NCBI GenBank assembly: GCA_964242895.1
Contig: CAXTBN010000009.1
Coordinates: 1-64,000 of the forward strand
Length of the DNA stretch: 64,000 bases
Source of the DNA: JASLDZ01 sp964242895
GTDB lineage: Bacteria; Pseudomonadota; Alphaproteobacteria; Caulobacterales; Caulobacteraceae
Direction of reading: 5' to 3'
Under the pieces are notes generated by a model. The model worked only from the letters and a program-made list of their open reading frames with translations. It did not search any database and was not told the DNA's origin. The position numbers and the translations under genes were made by a program. Shown here in pieces: positions 47,875 through 55,985 of the stretch. Numbering within the stretch: the first letter of the stretch is position 1; every line of letters starts with the position of its first letter.

Positions 47875-48447
47875 ATGTCGGACTCCCCTCCCACGCCGTC
47901 GTCACCTGGGCCCGGCTGGCGCGGCACCACCATCCTGGCCGTCAAGAAGGCGGGGAGGACGGTGATCGCGGGCGACGGGCAGGTGTCCATGGGCGCCACG
48001 GTGGTCAAGGGCAACGCGCGCAAGGTGCGCCGCATCCACGGCGGGGCGGTGGTGGCGGGCTTCGCCGGGGCCACGGCCGACGCCTTCACCCTGCTGGAGC
48101 GGCTGGAGCAGAAGCTGGAGCAGCACCCCGCCCAGTTCGCCCGCGCCTGCGTTGAGCTGGCCAAGGACTGGCGCACCGACCGCTACCTCCGCCGCCTCGA
48201 CGCCATGCTGATCGCCGCCGACGCCTCCGCCGTCTTCACCATCACCGGCGCGGGCGACGTGCTGGAGCCCGAGGCGGGCGTCGCGGCCATCGGCTCCGGC
48301 GGCCCCTACGCCCTGGCCGCGGCGCGGGCGCTGATCGAGCTCGACCTCGACGCGGAGGAGATCGCCCGGCGCGCCATGCGCATCGCGGCGGACATCTGCG
48401 TCTACTCCAACCACAACGTGACCCTGGAAGTGCTGGACGCCGCGTGA
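47875..48447 (+). CDS. hslV: ATP-dependent protease subunit HslV
   Basis: A 190-residue Ntn-type threonine protease, the peptidase ring of HslVU. The catalytic Thr is T18 in RGTTILAVKK, exposed by removing a 17-residue propeptide. VIAGDGQVSMGATVVKGNARKVRR and GAGDVLEPEAGVAAIGSGGPYALAAARAL are typical. It degrades misfolded and regulatory proteins delivered by HslU and is normally part of the heat-shock regulon. Its TGA overlaps the GTG of hslU. Confidence 0.96.
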   Translation: MSDSPPTPSSPGPGWRGTTILAVKKAGRTVIAGDGQVSMGATVVKGNARKVRRIHGGAVVAGFAGATADAFTLLERLEQKLEQHPAQFARACVELAKDWRTDRYLRRLDAMLIAADASAVFTITGAGDVLEPEAGVAAIGSGGPYALAAARALIELDLDAEEIARRAMRIAADICVYSNHNVTLEVLDAA

Positions 48448-49745
48448 CCGACTTCTCTCCCCGCGAGATCGTCTCCGAGCTCGACCGCTTCATCGTGGGC
48501 CACGCCGAGGCCAAGCGCGCCGTGGCCATCGCCCTGCGCAACCGCTGGCGGCGCCAGCGCCTGCCCGCCGACCTGCAGCCGGAGGTGACGCCCAAGAACA
48601 TCCTGATGATCGGCCCCACCGGCGTCGGGAAGACCGAGATCGCGCGCCGCCTCGCCCGGCTGGCGCAGGCTCCGTTCCTCAAGGTGGAGGCCACCAAGTT
48701 CACCGAGGTCGGCTACGTCGGCCGCGACGTGGACCAGATCGTGCGCGACCTCCTGGAGGCCGCCATCGGCATGGTGCGCGACAAGCGCCGCGCCGCCGTG
48801 CAGGCCAAGGCGGAGGGCGCCGCCGAGGGCCGCATCCTCGACGCCCTGGTGGGGGCGACGGCGCAGGCGCCCACCCGCGACAGCTTCCGCACCAAGCTCC
48901 GCGCCGGCGAGCTGGACGACAAGACCGTGGAGCTTCAGCTGGCCGACGCCGGCGGCGCGCCCATGTTCGACATCCCCGGACAGCCGGGCGGGTCGATGGG
49001 CATGATCAACCTGTCGGACATGATGTCCAAGCTCGGCGGCCCGCGCACCAAGACCGTGCGACTGACCGTGGCCGAGGCCTGGGCGCCGCTGATCGCCGAG
49101 GAAGCCGACAAGCTGGTCGACCCCGAGGCCGCCACCCGCGAAGCCATCGAGCTGACGGAGAACCATGGGATCGTCTTCTTGGACGAGATCGATAAGGTCG
49201 CCACCTCCGCCGAGCGGCGCGGGGCGGACGTCAGCCGCGAGGGCGTGCAACGCGACCTGCTGCCGCTGATCGAGGGCACCACCGTCTCCACCAAGCACGG
49301 GCCGGTGAAGAGCGATCACATCCTGTTCATCGCCTCGGGCGCCTTCCACGTGGCCAAGCCGAGCGACCTCCTGCCCGAGCTGCAGGGCCGCCTGCCGATC
49401 CGCGTGGAGCTCAAGGCGCTGACGCGCGACGACCTGCGCCGCATCCTGACCGAGCCCGAGGCCAACCTCGTGCGCCAGCACCAGGCGCTGATGGCCACGG
49501 AGGGCGTGGAGCTGGTGATCACCGACGACGCGGTGGACGCGCTCGCCGACGCGGCCGTGGAGGTGAACAGCCGCACGGAGAACATCGGCGCGCGCCGGCT
49601 GCAGACCGTTCTGGAGAAGGTGGTCGAGGAGATCAGCTTCACCGCCGGCGACCGCTCCGGTCCCGTGACGATCGACGGCGCCTACGTCCGCGACCGCGTC
49701 GGCGCCCTGGCGCAGGACGCGGACCTCAGCCGCTTCATCCTCTAG
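48444..49745 (+). CDS. hslU: HslU ATPase (ClpY)
   Basis: A 433-residue AAA+ unfoldase partner of HslV. Walker A is GPTGVGKTE near residues 57-65, Walker B is GIVFLDEIDK, and the pore motif region is VEATKFTEVGYVGRDVDQ. The intermediate (I) domain lies between about 110 and 230. The C-terminal ARFIL-like tail that inserts into HslV is seen in LSRFIL. GTG 48444 is coupled to hslV. The TAG lies in a CTAG shared with the convergent hybrid kinase. Confidence 0.96.
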   Translation: MTDFSPREIVSELDRFIVGHAEAKRAVAIALRNRWRRQRLPADLQPEVTPKNILMIGPTGVGKTEIARRLARLAQAPFLKVEATKFTEVGYVGRDVDQIVRDLLEAAIGMVRDKRRAAVQAKAEGAAEGRILDALVGATAQAPTRDSFRTKLRAGELDDKTVELQLADAGGAPMFDIPGQPGGSMGMINLSDMMSKLGGPRTKTVRLTVAEAWAPLIAEEADKLVDPEAATREAIELTENHGIVFLDEIDKVATSAERRGADVSREGVQRDLLPLIEGTTVSTKHGPVKSDHILFIASGAFHVAKPSDLLPELQGRLPIRVELKALTRDDLRRILTEPEANLVRQHQALMATEGVELVITDDAVDALADAAVEVNSRTENIGARRLQTVLEKVVEEISFTAGDRSGPVTIDGAYVRDRVGALAQDADLSRFIL

Positions 49746-51523
49746 GCGGCGAGCGCGTCCGGCTCCGCGTCCGTCGCCAGCGCGGCCGACACGGCGGCGT
49801 AGAGCGCGCGGGGCTCGCAGGGCTTCTCGACATGGCCGTCCATGCCGGCGTCGAGGCAGGTGCGCGCGGCCTCGGTCCCGGTCAGGCCCGTGACGCCCAG
49901 CACGGCCACGGCGGCGTTGGGGCCGCCGCCGGCGCGCAGGCGACGCACGGCCTCGCAGCCGTCCACGCCCGGCATGGTCACGTCCATCAGCACGAGGTCG
50001 AACGGTTGGACGGCGAGCATCTCCAGCCCCTCCGCCCCGCCCGCCGCCTCCGCCACCTGCGCCCCCGCCACCTCCATCAGCGTGCGCAGCGCCCGCCGGC
50101 TCAGCGGATGGTCGTCCACGACCAGCAGGCGGATGGCGCCGGGCGCCTCCGCATCGGGCGTGGGCCGGCCGGTCTCCGCCGCCGTGTTGGCCGGGGCGGC
50201 GGCGAGCCGCAGGTGGAAGGTGAACACCGCGCCGCGGCCGCCCGGCCCACGCCTCGCCGCGATCGAGCCGCCCATCAGGCATGCGAGCTCGCGGCTGATC
50301 GCCAGGCCGAGGCCGGAGCCGCCGTGCAGCCGCGCCGTGTGGGGGCCCTCCTGCGCGAACGGCTGGAAGAGTCCCGCCAGCATCTCGTCGGAGAGGCCGG
50401 GGCCCGTGTCCGCGACGTCCAGAACCAAGTCCCAGCCGCCGTCGGCGGCCGCCTCGATGCCGCAGCGCAGGCGCACGACGCCGGCGTCGGTGAACTTGAC
50501 CGCGTTGGAGAGCAGGTTGTTCAGCACCTGCCGCACGCGCATCGGGTCGCCCACGGCGCGGGCGGGCAGGGCGCGGTCGCCCTCCAGCTCCAGCGCGAGC
50601 CCCTTGGCCGCGGCGGGCGCGGACCACAGGGCGGCGCTCTCGCGCACCAGGGCGGCGGGGTCGAACGCGACCGCCTCCACCGCCATGCGGCCGGCCTCCA
50701 GCTTGGCGAGGTCGAGGAGGTCGTCGAGCAGGCGTCGCATCAGGCGCGAGGCCTCCGTGATCAGCGACGCCTGCGCCCGGTCGGCGGGGGCGAGCGCGCC
50801 GTGCTCCAGCGTGGCGGAGGCGGCGAGGACGGCGCCCAGCGGCGTGCGCAGCTCATGGCTGACGGCGGCCACGAACGCCTGGCGCGCCTCCCACGCCTCC
50901 TCCGCCTCGCGGCGGCGGCCGTCCAGCTCGTGCAGAGCGGCGCGCTCGCGGCGGTGCGTGCGGTCGCCGTCGCGCCAGATCAGGCCGGTGGTGACCATGA
51001 AGGTCAGGGCGGCCAGCATCAGCATGGCGGCCAGCGGATCGCGGCCGACCGCCGAGTCGCCGAGTCGCAGGGCCACGTAGGCCGCCAGCCCCGCGTAGGG
51101 CGCCGCGCCGGCCATGAACGCCTCCCCCGACCCGCGCGAGGTGGCGAGCACGTTCAGCACGCCGGAGCAGAGCAGCAGCACCGCTGCGGCCGCCCCCAGC
51201 GAGCCGGGCGCGTGCAGCAGCAGCAGCGACAGCGAGCCGAAGGCGGACGCCAGGAGCGCGATGGAGCCCAGCGCCAGCCCCGTGCGAAGCCGCGACGGGG
51301 CGCTCGCGGCCCCCGTCCGGCGGAAGGGCGCCAGCGCCCAGACCTCCAGCACGTTGGCCGCGACGTAGGCCGCCAGCCACAGCCACAGCACGGGATGGTT
51401 CAGCCGCGCGGCGATCGCGGCTGCGCACGCCGCGGCGACGAAGGCGCGCACCGGCGTCTGCTCGCGGCGCATCCGCGCCACGGGTGCGAGGCGCTCTGCG
51501 ACGGTGTCCGGGCGCTGCGGCAT
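49742..51523 (-). CDS. Membrane hybrid histidine kinase with C-terminal receiver
   Basis: A 593-residue kinase. The N-terminal third contains about six membrane segments (residues 25-185) without a recognisable sensory fold. HisKA follows with H223 in AVSHELRTPLGAV, then an ATPase (NNLLSNAVKF, VADTGPGLSDEM, GGSGLGLAISREL). A C-terminal receiver has LVVDDHPLSRRAL, the Asp in LVLMDVTMPGVDG and Lys in VEKPCEPRAL. No cognate regulator is adjacent, so the stimulus and target are unknown. It converges with hslU (CTAG overlap) and diverges from rimO. Confidence 0.9.
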   Translation of the reverse strand: MPQRPDTVAERLAPVARMRREQTPVRAFVAAACAAAIAARLNHPVLWLWLAAYVAANVLEVWALAPFRRTGAASAPSRLRTGLALGSIALLASAFGSLSLLLLHAPGSLGAAAAVLLLCSGVLNVLATSRGSGEAFMAGAAPYAGLAAYVALRLGDSAVGRDPLAAMLMLAALTFMVTTGLIWRDGDRTHRRERAALHELDGRRREAEEAWEARQAFVAAVSHELRTPLGAVLAASATLEHGALAPADRAQASLITEASRLMRRLLDDLLDLAKLEAGRMAVEAVAFDPAALVRESAALWSAPAAAKGLALELEGDRALPARAVGDPMRVRQVLNNLLSNAVKFTDAGVVRLRCGIEAAADGGWDLVLDVADTGPGLSDEMLAGLFQPFAQEGPHTARLHGGSGLGLAISRELACLMGGSIAARRGPGGRGAVFTFHLRLAAAPANTAAETGRPTPDAEAPGAIRLLVVDDHPLSRRALRTLMEVAGAQVAEAAGGAEGLEMLAVQPFDLVLMDVTMPGVDGCEAVRRLRAGGGPNAAVAVLGVTGLTGTEAARTCLDAGMDGHVEKPCEPRALYAAVSAALATDAEPDALAA

Positions 51524-51597
51524 GTCGAACGGTCACGCCGCAGGGGTTGAGATTCCGTGACGGCGGCCCCTTGTAGCGGTCGCACACGGGAGCGGTG

Positions 51598-53019
51598 ATG
51601 GACGAGGCGGCGAGCCCCGCTGCGCCTGCGGGCGGGCGCAAGACGGTGGGCATGGTCAGCCTGGGCTGTCCCAAGGCGCTGGTGGACAGCGAACGCATCC
51701 TCACGCGCCTGCGCGGCGAGGGCTACGCCGTGTCGTCCACCTACGAGGGCGCGGACGCGGTGGTGGTCAACACCTGCGCCTTCCTGGACAGCGCCCGCGC
51801 CGAGAGCCTGGAGGCGATCGCCGAGGCGCAGGCGAGCGGCAAGCCCGTGATCGTCACCGGCTGCCTGGGCGCGGAGGAGGCGACCATCCGCGCCGCCGTT
51901 CCGGGCGTCGTGGCGGTGACCGGCGCGCACGCCTACGACGCGGTCACCGAGGCCGTGCGCCGCCACGCGCCGCAGACCATCTCCACCGAGCCGTTCGCCG
52001 AGCTGACGCCGATGTCGGCGGCGGGACTGAAGCTCACGCCGAAGCACTTCGCCTACCTCAAGATCGGCGAGGGCTGCGACCACAAGTGCAGCTTCTGCAT
52101 CATTCCCGCCCTGCGCGGCCCCCTGTCGTCCCGCCCCGTCGACGAGGTGCTGCGCGAGGCGGAGGCGCTGGTGAAGGCGGGGGTGAAGGAGATCCTGGTC
52201 GTCAGCCAGGACACCTCCGCCTATGGCCTGGACCGCCGCTACGCCCCGGGCGTCTGGCGCGGGCGCGAGCGCTCCGGCGACCTGCCGGGCCTGGCGGAGG
52301 GGCTGTCGGAGCTCGGCGTCTGGGTGCGGTTGCACTACGTCTACCCGTATCCGCACGTCGACCGGGTGATCCCGCTGATGCGGCCGGGCGCGCTGCTGCC
52401 GTACCTGGACATCCCCTTCCAGCACGCCGACCCGGCGGTGCTGAAGCGCATGCGGCGCCCCGCCGCCGCCGACCGTACGCTTGAGCGCCTCGCCCGTTGG
52501 CGCGCGATCCAGCCTGAGCTGGTGGTGCGCTCGACGTTCGTGGTCGGCTTCCCCGGCGAGACCGACGCCGAGTTCGAACACCTCCTGTCCTGGCTGGAGG
52601 AGGCGCGCTTGGACCGCGTGGGCGCCTTTGCGTACGAGGACGTGCGCGGGGCCGCCGCCAACGCCCTGCCCGACCACGTGCCCGAACCCGTGAAGCAGGA
52701 ACGCCGCGAGCGCCTGATGGCGACGGCGGCCCGCATCTCGCGCGACAAGCTCCGCGCCAAGATCGGCCGCATCCTGCCCGTGCTCGTGGACGCCGTGCGC
52801 CCGGACGGGACGGCGGTGGCGCGCACCGAGGCGGATGCGCCGGAGGTGGACGGCGTGGTGCACGTCCGCGGAGCCGCCCACCTGCGCGTCGGCGAGCTGG
52901 CCCGCGTGCGGGTGGAGCGCACCGACGCCTTCGATCTCCACGCCGTGGCCCTGGACGCGCCGACGTCTGCGCTGTCCGCCGCGCCTCGGCGGCTGCACCG
53001 GGTGATCTCGCGCCGGTGA
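51598..53019 (+). CDS. rimO: Ribosomal protein S12 methylthiotransferase RimO
   Basis: A 473-residue radical-SAM enzyme that methylthiolates the conserved Asp of ribosomal protein S12. The N-terminal UPF0004 domain has VSLGCPKALVDSERI with cluster cysteines C24, C60 and C89. The radical-SAM site is C160-x3-C164-x2-C167 (CDHKCSFC). A C-terminal TRAM domain (ILPVLVDAVRPDGTAVARTEADAPEVDGVV) binds RNA. ATG 51598 has GGGAG five bases upstream, better spaced than the GTG at 51595. A dispersed repeat follows the gene. Confidence 0.95.
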   Translation: MDEAASPAAPAGGRKTVGMVSLGCPKALVDSERILTRLRGEGYAVSSTYEGADAVVVNTCAFLDSARAESLEAIAEAQASGKPVIVTGCLGAEEATIRAAVPGVVAVTGAHAYDAVTEAVRRHAPQTISTEPFAELTPMSAAGLKLTPKHFAYLKIGEGCDHKCSFCIIPALRGPLSSRPVDEVLREAEALVKAGVKEILVVSQDTSAYGLDRRYAPGVWRGRERSGDLPGLAEGLSELGVWVRLHYVYPYPHVDRVIPLMRPGALLPYLDIPFQHADPAVLKRMRRPAAADRTLERLARWRAIQPELVVRSTFVVGFPGETDAEFEHLLSWLEEARLDRVGAFAYEDVRGAAANALPDHVPEPVKQERRERLMATAARISRDKLRAKIGRILPVLVDAVRPDGTAVARTEADAPEVDGVVHVRGAAHLRVGELARVRVERTDAFDLHAVALDAPTSALSAAPRRLHRVISRR

Positions 53020-53049
53020 CGGCGGTTCCGCACGTCGGCGAGACAAGCG

Positions 53050-53110
53050 CGACGAAGCTCGACACCCGCGGAATCGACGAGCGCGACAGGCTCGACGGTC
53101 GGGACAAGCC
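53050..53110. repeat. Dispersed 9-base-period repeat after rimO
   Basis: CGACGAGCG, CGACAGGCT, CGACGGTCG and GGACAAGCC run in succession from 53075 to 53110, with a related CGACGAAGCTCGACACC at 53050. The 18-base unit at 53075-53092 differs at two positions from the unit at 11563-11580, 41 kb away. Confidence 0.55.
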
Positions 53111-53165
53111 GCGCGTGCGCGCCGGTTAACGCGATGGCGAGGACGCGCGCCTAGCCTCCCGGCCC

Positions 53166-54251
53166 ATGAAGATCGACGTCGTCCGTCCGGGCGAGCTCGG
53201 GCCCGAGGAGCTGGCCGCCTGGCGCGCGATCCAGGCCGATGTGCCACGCCTGCGCTCGCCGTTCCTCGCGCCCGAGTGGATGCTGGCGCTCGCGGCCGTG
53301 GGCGGCCCCGACGCGCGCGACGGCCGCGTGGCGGTGATGCGCGAGGGCGGCGAGACCGTGGGCTTCTTCCCCGCCCGGGTCGGCCCGTTCGCCGCCACGG
53401 CGCCCGGCGCGCCCCTGTGCGACTCCCAGGGCGTGGTCGCCCGGCTCGAGGTCGAGGTCGATGCGCGCGATCTCGCCCGCGCCCTGCGCACGCCGCGCAT
53501 CGACCTGCAGAACGCCGCGGCCGACACGCCCCCCTTCATGCCGTTCATCCAGGGCGTGAGCGCCTCGCACCTCCTGGACCTGAGCCAGGGGTTCGACGCC
53601 TACGCGGCGGGGCGCAAGGCCGCGGGCTCCGGGCTCCTCGCCGACACCGCCAAGAAGCTCCGCAAGATGTCTCGCGAGATCGGCGAGGTGCGCTTCGCCC
53701 AGTCCGACTCTCGGGCGGACTGGGACCGCGCCTTCGACTGGAAGCGGGCGCAGTACCAGGCGACCCGACAGACCGACATCTTCGCCACGGCGTGGGTGTC
53801 GCGCCTCCTCGAGCGCCTGCGCGACACGGCGACCGACGACTTCGGCCTGCGCTTCTTCACCCTGCACGCGGGCGGCCGGCTCGCCGCCACGCACATCGCC
53901 CTGCAGAACGGCCCGGTGCTCCACGCCTGGTTCATCGCGCACGATGAGGAGCTGCAGCGATATTCGGCGGGCGTGGCGCTGATCGTGGAGATCCTGCGGT
54001 GGGCGGCGGCGCGGGGCGTCACCGAGTTCGACCTCGGCCCCGGCGACTACCGCTTCAAGACCAGCCTGGCCTCGGGCGCGCGCAAGCTGGGCTACGGCTT
54101 CGTCGGGCGGCCCTCCCCGTCGGCGGCCGGCCGCTGGGCGCAGTACCGGGTGCGTCGGGCCGCGGAGGCGCTGCCGCTGGGGCGCTTCTCGCACCTGCCG
54201 GGCAAGGCGATGCGCCGCGTGGACCTCTGGCGCGGGCTGCATGGAGCCTGA
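53166..54251 (+). CDS. CelD/BcsL-type GNAT acetyltransferase
   Basis: A 361-residue protein with two GNAT-like halves. The C-terminal half carries the family's conserved block: DWKRAQYQATRQTDIF, FTLHAGGRLAATHIALQNGPVLHAWFIAHDEELQRYSAGVALIVEILRWAAARGVTEFDLGPGDYRFKTSLA. Proteins of this type acylate sugars during cellulose, holdfast and other polysaccharide synthesis. No polysaccharide genes adjoin it, so the substrate is open. ATG 53166 is preceded by CTAG-containing sequence (CCTAGCCT) eight bases upstream, compatible with a nearly leaderless transcript. A strong terminator follows. Confidence 0.85.
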   Translation: MKIDVVRPGELGPEELAAWRAIQADVPRLRSPFLAPEWMLALAAVGGPDARDGRVAVMREGGETVGFFPARVGPFAATAPGAPLCDSQGVVARLEVEVDARDLARALRTPRIDLQNAAADTPPFMPFIQGVSASHLLDLSQGFDAYAAGRKAAGSGLLADTAKKLRKMSREIGEVRFAQSDSRADWDRAFDWKRAQYQATRQTDIFATAWVSRLLERLRDTATDDFGLRFFTLHAGGRLAATHIALQNGPVLHAWFIAHDEELQRYSAGVALIVEILRWAAARGVTEFDLGPGDYRFKTSLASGARKLGYGFVGRPSPSAAGRWAQYRVRRAAEALPLGRFSHLPGKAMRRVDLWRGLHGA

Positions 54252-54298
54252 CTCGCCTCGCGCGGGAACTTCATAGCCGACCGCCGGTTCTGACAAAG

Positions 54299-54364
54299 CG
54301 GAGGCGGCGGACACCCCCCACCCGCCCGGCTTCCCCCGCCGGGCCCGCCGCCTCCGTCCTTTTC
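54299..54364. terminator. Bidirectional terminator with double hairpin
   Basis: CGGAGGCGGCGG (54299-54310) pairs perfectly with CCGCCGCCTCCG (54345-54356). Inside, GCCCGGC-N7-GCCGGGC forms a second stem. TCCTTTT follows on the plus strand and CGCTTTG on the minus strand, fitting the convergent acetyltransferase and OmpA-like genes. Confidence 0.75.
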
Positions 54365-54410
54365 CACGCGAGACCGGGACGTGGCGCGCGAGCGGGCGTC
54401 GTGGCGCGTT

Positions 54411-54872
54411 TCAGGCGGCCGGGCGCGCGTGGACCACGACTTCCGTGCGCCGGGACAGCGGAGTGCGCGAGCCGGCGGGCGCCGCGGCCCCGCCCGCCAC
54501 CTGGATGTCGAACGTCGGGCCGGGCAGCCCCGCCGACGCCAGGGCCTGCGCGACGGCGTCGGCGCGCTTCTGCGTCAGGACGGCGTCGAGGGGGCGGCCG
54601 GCGGCGTCGGGCGCGCCCACGCCCGTCACGTCCACACCGCCGATCCGGCAACCCGCGACGCGGTTGGCGGCGGAGCGGATCAGGTCGCGCGCGGGTCCGG
54701 TCAGCTCGGCGGAGCCCGGGGCGAAGTAGACCTGCAGGGTCACGTCGGCGCAGCGCCCGCCGGCCGCCGGAGGCGCCCGCATCGGAGGCCCGCCCGTCCC
54801 GGCGCAACCGGCGGTGAGCGCCGCCGCCGCCGACAGCGCCATCGCCGCACCCGTCCACGCCCGACCGTTCAC
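54411..54872 (-). CDS. OmpA-like lipoprotein
   Basis: A 153-residue lipoprotein (lipobox LTAGC, C23). The mature part has an OmpA-family fold: VTLQVYFAPGSAELTGPARDLIRSAANRVAGC, then VDVTGVGAPDAAGRPLDAVLTQKRADAVAQAL and RRTEVVVHA. The peptidoglycan-binding Asp and Arg positions are only partly conserved, and the domain is short, so binding to the cell wall is uncertain. GTG 54872 lies 24 bases after the start predicted from a perfect sigma-EcfG promoter, so it is probably a general-stress gene. Confidence 0.75.
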   Translation of the reverse strand: MNGRAWTGAAMALSAAAALTAGCAGTGGPPMRAPPAAGGRCADVTLQVYFAPGSAELTGPARDLIRSAANRVAGCRIGGVDVTGVGAPDAAGRPLDAVLTQKRADAVAQALASAGLPGPTFDIQVAGGAAAPAGSRTPLSRRTEVVVHARPAA

Positions 54873-54902
54873 GCCGCCACCCTCTGAGTTCTTCGGGCCG
54901 GC

Positions 54903-54928
54903 AACGCGAGCCTTACGGTCAAGGTTCC
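54903..54928 (-). promoter_or_regulatory. Sigma-EcfG promoter of the OmpA-like lipoprotein
   Basis: Leftward GGAAC (54928-54924), 17 bases, CGTT (54906-54903), an exact general-stress consensus. The start would be near 54896. It is back to back with a second such promoter at 54941-54966. Confidence 0.65.
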
Positions 54929-54940
54929 TGGACGGCCGGC

Positions 54941-54966
54941 GGAACCGGCCGGCGCAAGGCCACGTT
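54941..54966 (+). promoter_or_regulatory. Sigma-EcfG promoter of the lipid-kinase operon
   Basis: GGAAC (54941-54945), 17 bases, CGTT (54963-54966), exact consensus. Transcription would begin about at ATG 54975, implying a leaderless or near-leaderless message; no ribosome binding site is seen. Confidence 0.65.
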
Positions 54967-54974
54967 GGCCGGCC

Positions 54975-55985
54975 ATGCCCGACGCTTCAGACGCCCCGGC
55001 GCCCCCCCGCGCCGCGCCGCCCGGCGTGCGGCGCGTCGAGGCGGTCGTGAACTCCGCCTCCGGGAGCACGGGGCCGGGCGCGGCGGCGGCGCTGGAGCGC
55101 ATCCTCGACGGCCGCGGCCTGCAGGTGCGCGTGCGCGACGCCCAGCCTCGAGAAATTCCCGCCGCCTTGCGCGAGGCGCTGGACGCCAAGCCCGACCTCC
55201 TGATCGTGCTGGCGGGCGACGGCACCGCCCGCCTCGCCTGCGAGCTGGCCGGCCCCGACGGACCGCTGGTGGCGCCGCTGCCGGGCGGCACCATGAACAT
55301 GCTGCCCTTCGCCCTGTTCGGCCGCCGGCCCTGGGCCGAGGCGCTCACCGAGGCGCTGGAGCGCGGCGTGGAGAAGCCCGTCTCCGGCGGCGAGGTGGAA
55401 GGCCACACCTTCTTCTGCGCCGCCATCCTGGGCGCGCCCGCCCTGTGGGGCCCGGCGCGCGAGGCCCTGCGCAGCGGCAAGCTCCGGCTGGCGTGGTTGC
55501 GGGCGCTGCGGGCGATCAAGCACGCCTTCACCGGGCGGCTGCGCTTCCGCCTCGACGCTGCGCCCGTGCGCAAGGCGGAGGCGCTGTCGGTGATCTGCCC
55601 GCTGATCTCGCGCGTGCTCACCGACGACGTGGCGCTGGAGGTGGCGGCGATCGATCCCAAGGGGCCCGCGGAGGGCCTGTGGCTGGCCTCGCGCACCCTG
55701 CTGGTCGACGTGCTCGGCGACTGGCGCGACGACCCCGCCGTGCACTCCAGCCGCGGCCGCGAGCTGCGCGTGCGTCAGCGCGGGCGCATCCCGGCGGTGC
55801 TCGACGGCGAGGCGCACCGCCTGCGTCCGGAGACGGTGATCCGCTACCGCCCCGCCGCCTTCCGCGCCCTGGCCCTGCCCGAGGTGGATCGCGCGGGCGC
55901 CGCCGCTCCCGCCCACCGCCGCGAGGCGGCGGCGGCCGCAGGGGCCGCGGGCGCGAAGGCGAGGGCTGAGGCCGGGGCGGCCTGA
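54975..55985 (+). CDS. Diacylglycerol/sphingosine kinase-family protein
   Basis: A 336-residue DAGK-catalytic-domain protein. VEAVVNSASGSTGPGAAAAL opens it, the nucleotide motif is LAGDGTARLAC, and PLPGGTMNMLPFALFG is the second glycine-rich motif. The C-terminal part ends in an Ala-rich tail. Such enzymes phosphorylate lipid hydroxyls, for example diacylglycerol. A perfect sigma-EcfG promoter lies directly upstream. The next gene, a metallophosphoesterase, starts within its stop (TGATG), suggesting a phosphorylation and dephosphorylation pair in lipid turnover under stress. Confidence 0.88.
   Translation: MPDASDAPAPPRAAPPGVRRVEAVVNSASGSTGPGAAAALERILDGRGLQVRVRDAQPREIPAALREALDAKPDLLIVLAGDGTARLACELAGPDGPLVAPLPGGTMNMLPFALFGRRPWAEALTEALERGVEKPVSGGEVEGHTFFCAAILGAPALWGPAREALRSGKLRLAWLRALRAIKHAFTGRLRFRLDAAPVRKAEALSVICPLISRVLTDDVALEVAAIDPKGPAEGLWLASRTLLVDVLGDWRDDPAVHSSRGRELRVRQRGRIPAVLDGEAHRLRPETVIRYRPAAFRALALPEVDRAGAAAPAHRREAAAAAGAAGAKARAEAGAA

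Noticed and set aside
54265..54289. GGAAC-N16-GGTT, a near sigma-EcfG site facing right into the terminator at 54299
   Set aside because: One mismatch at the -10, and the transcript would be only about 65 bases of terminator hairpin between convergent genes; no sensible product.
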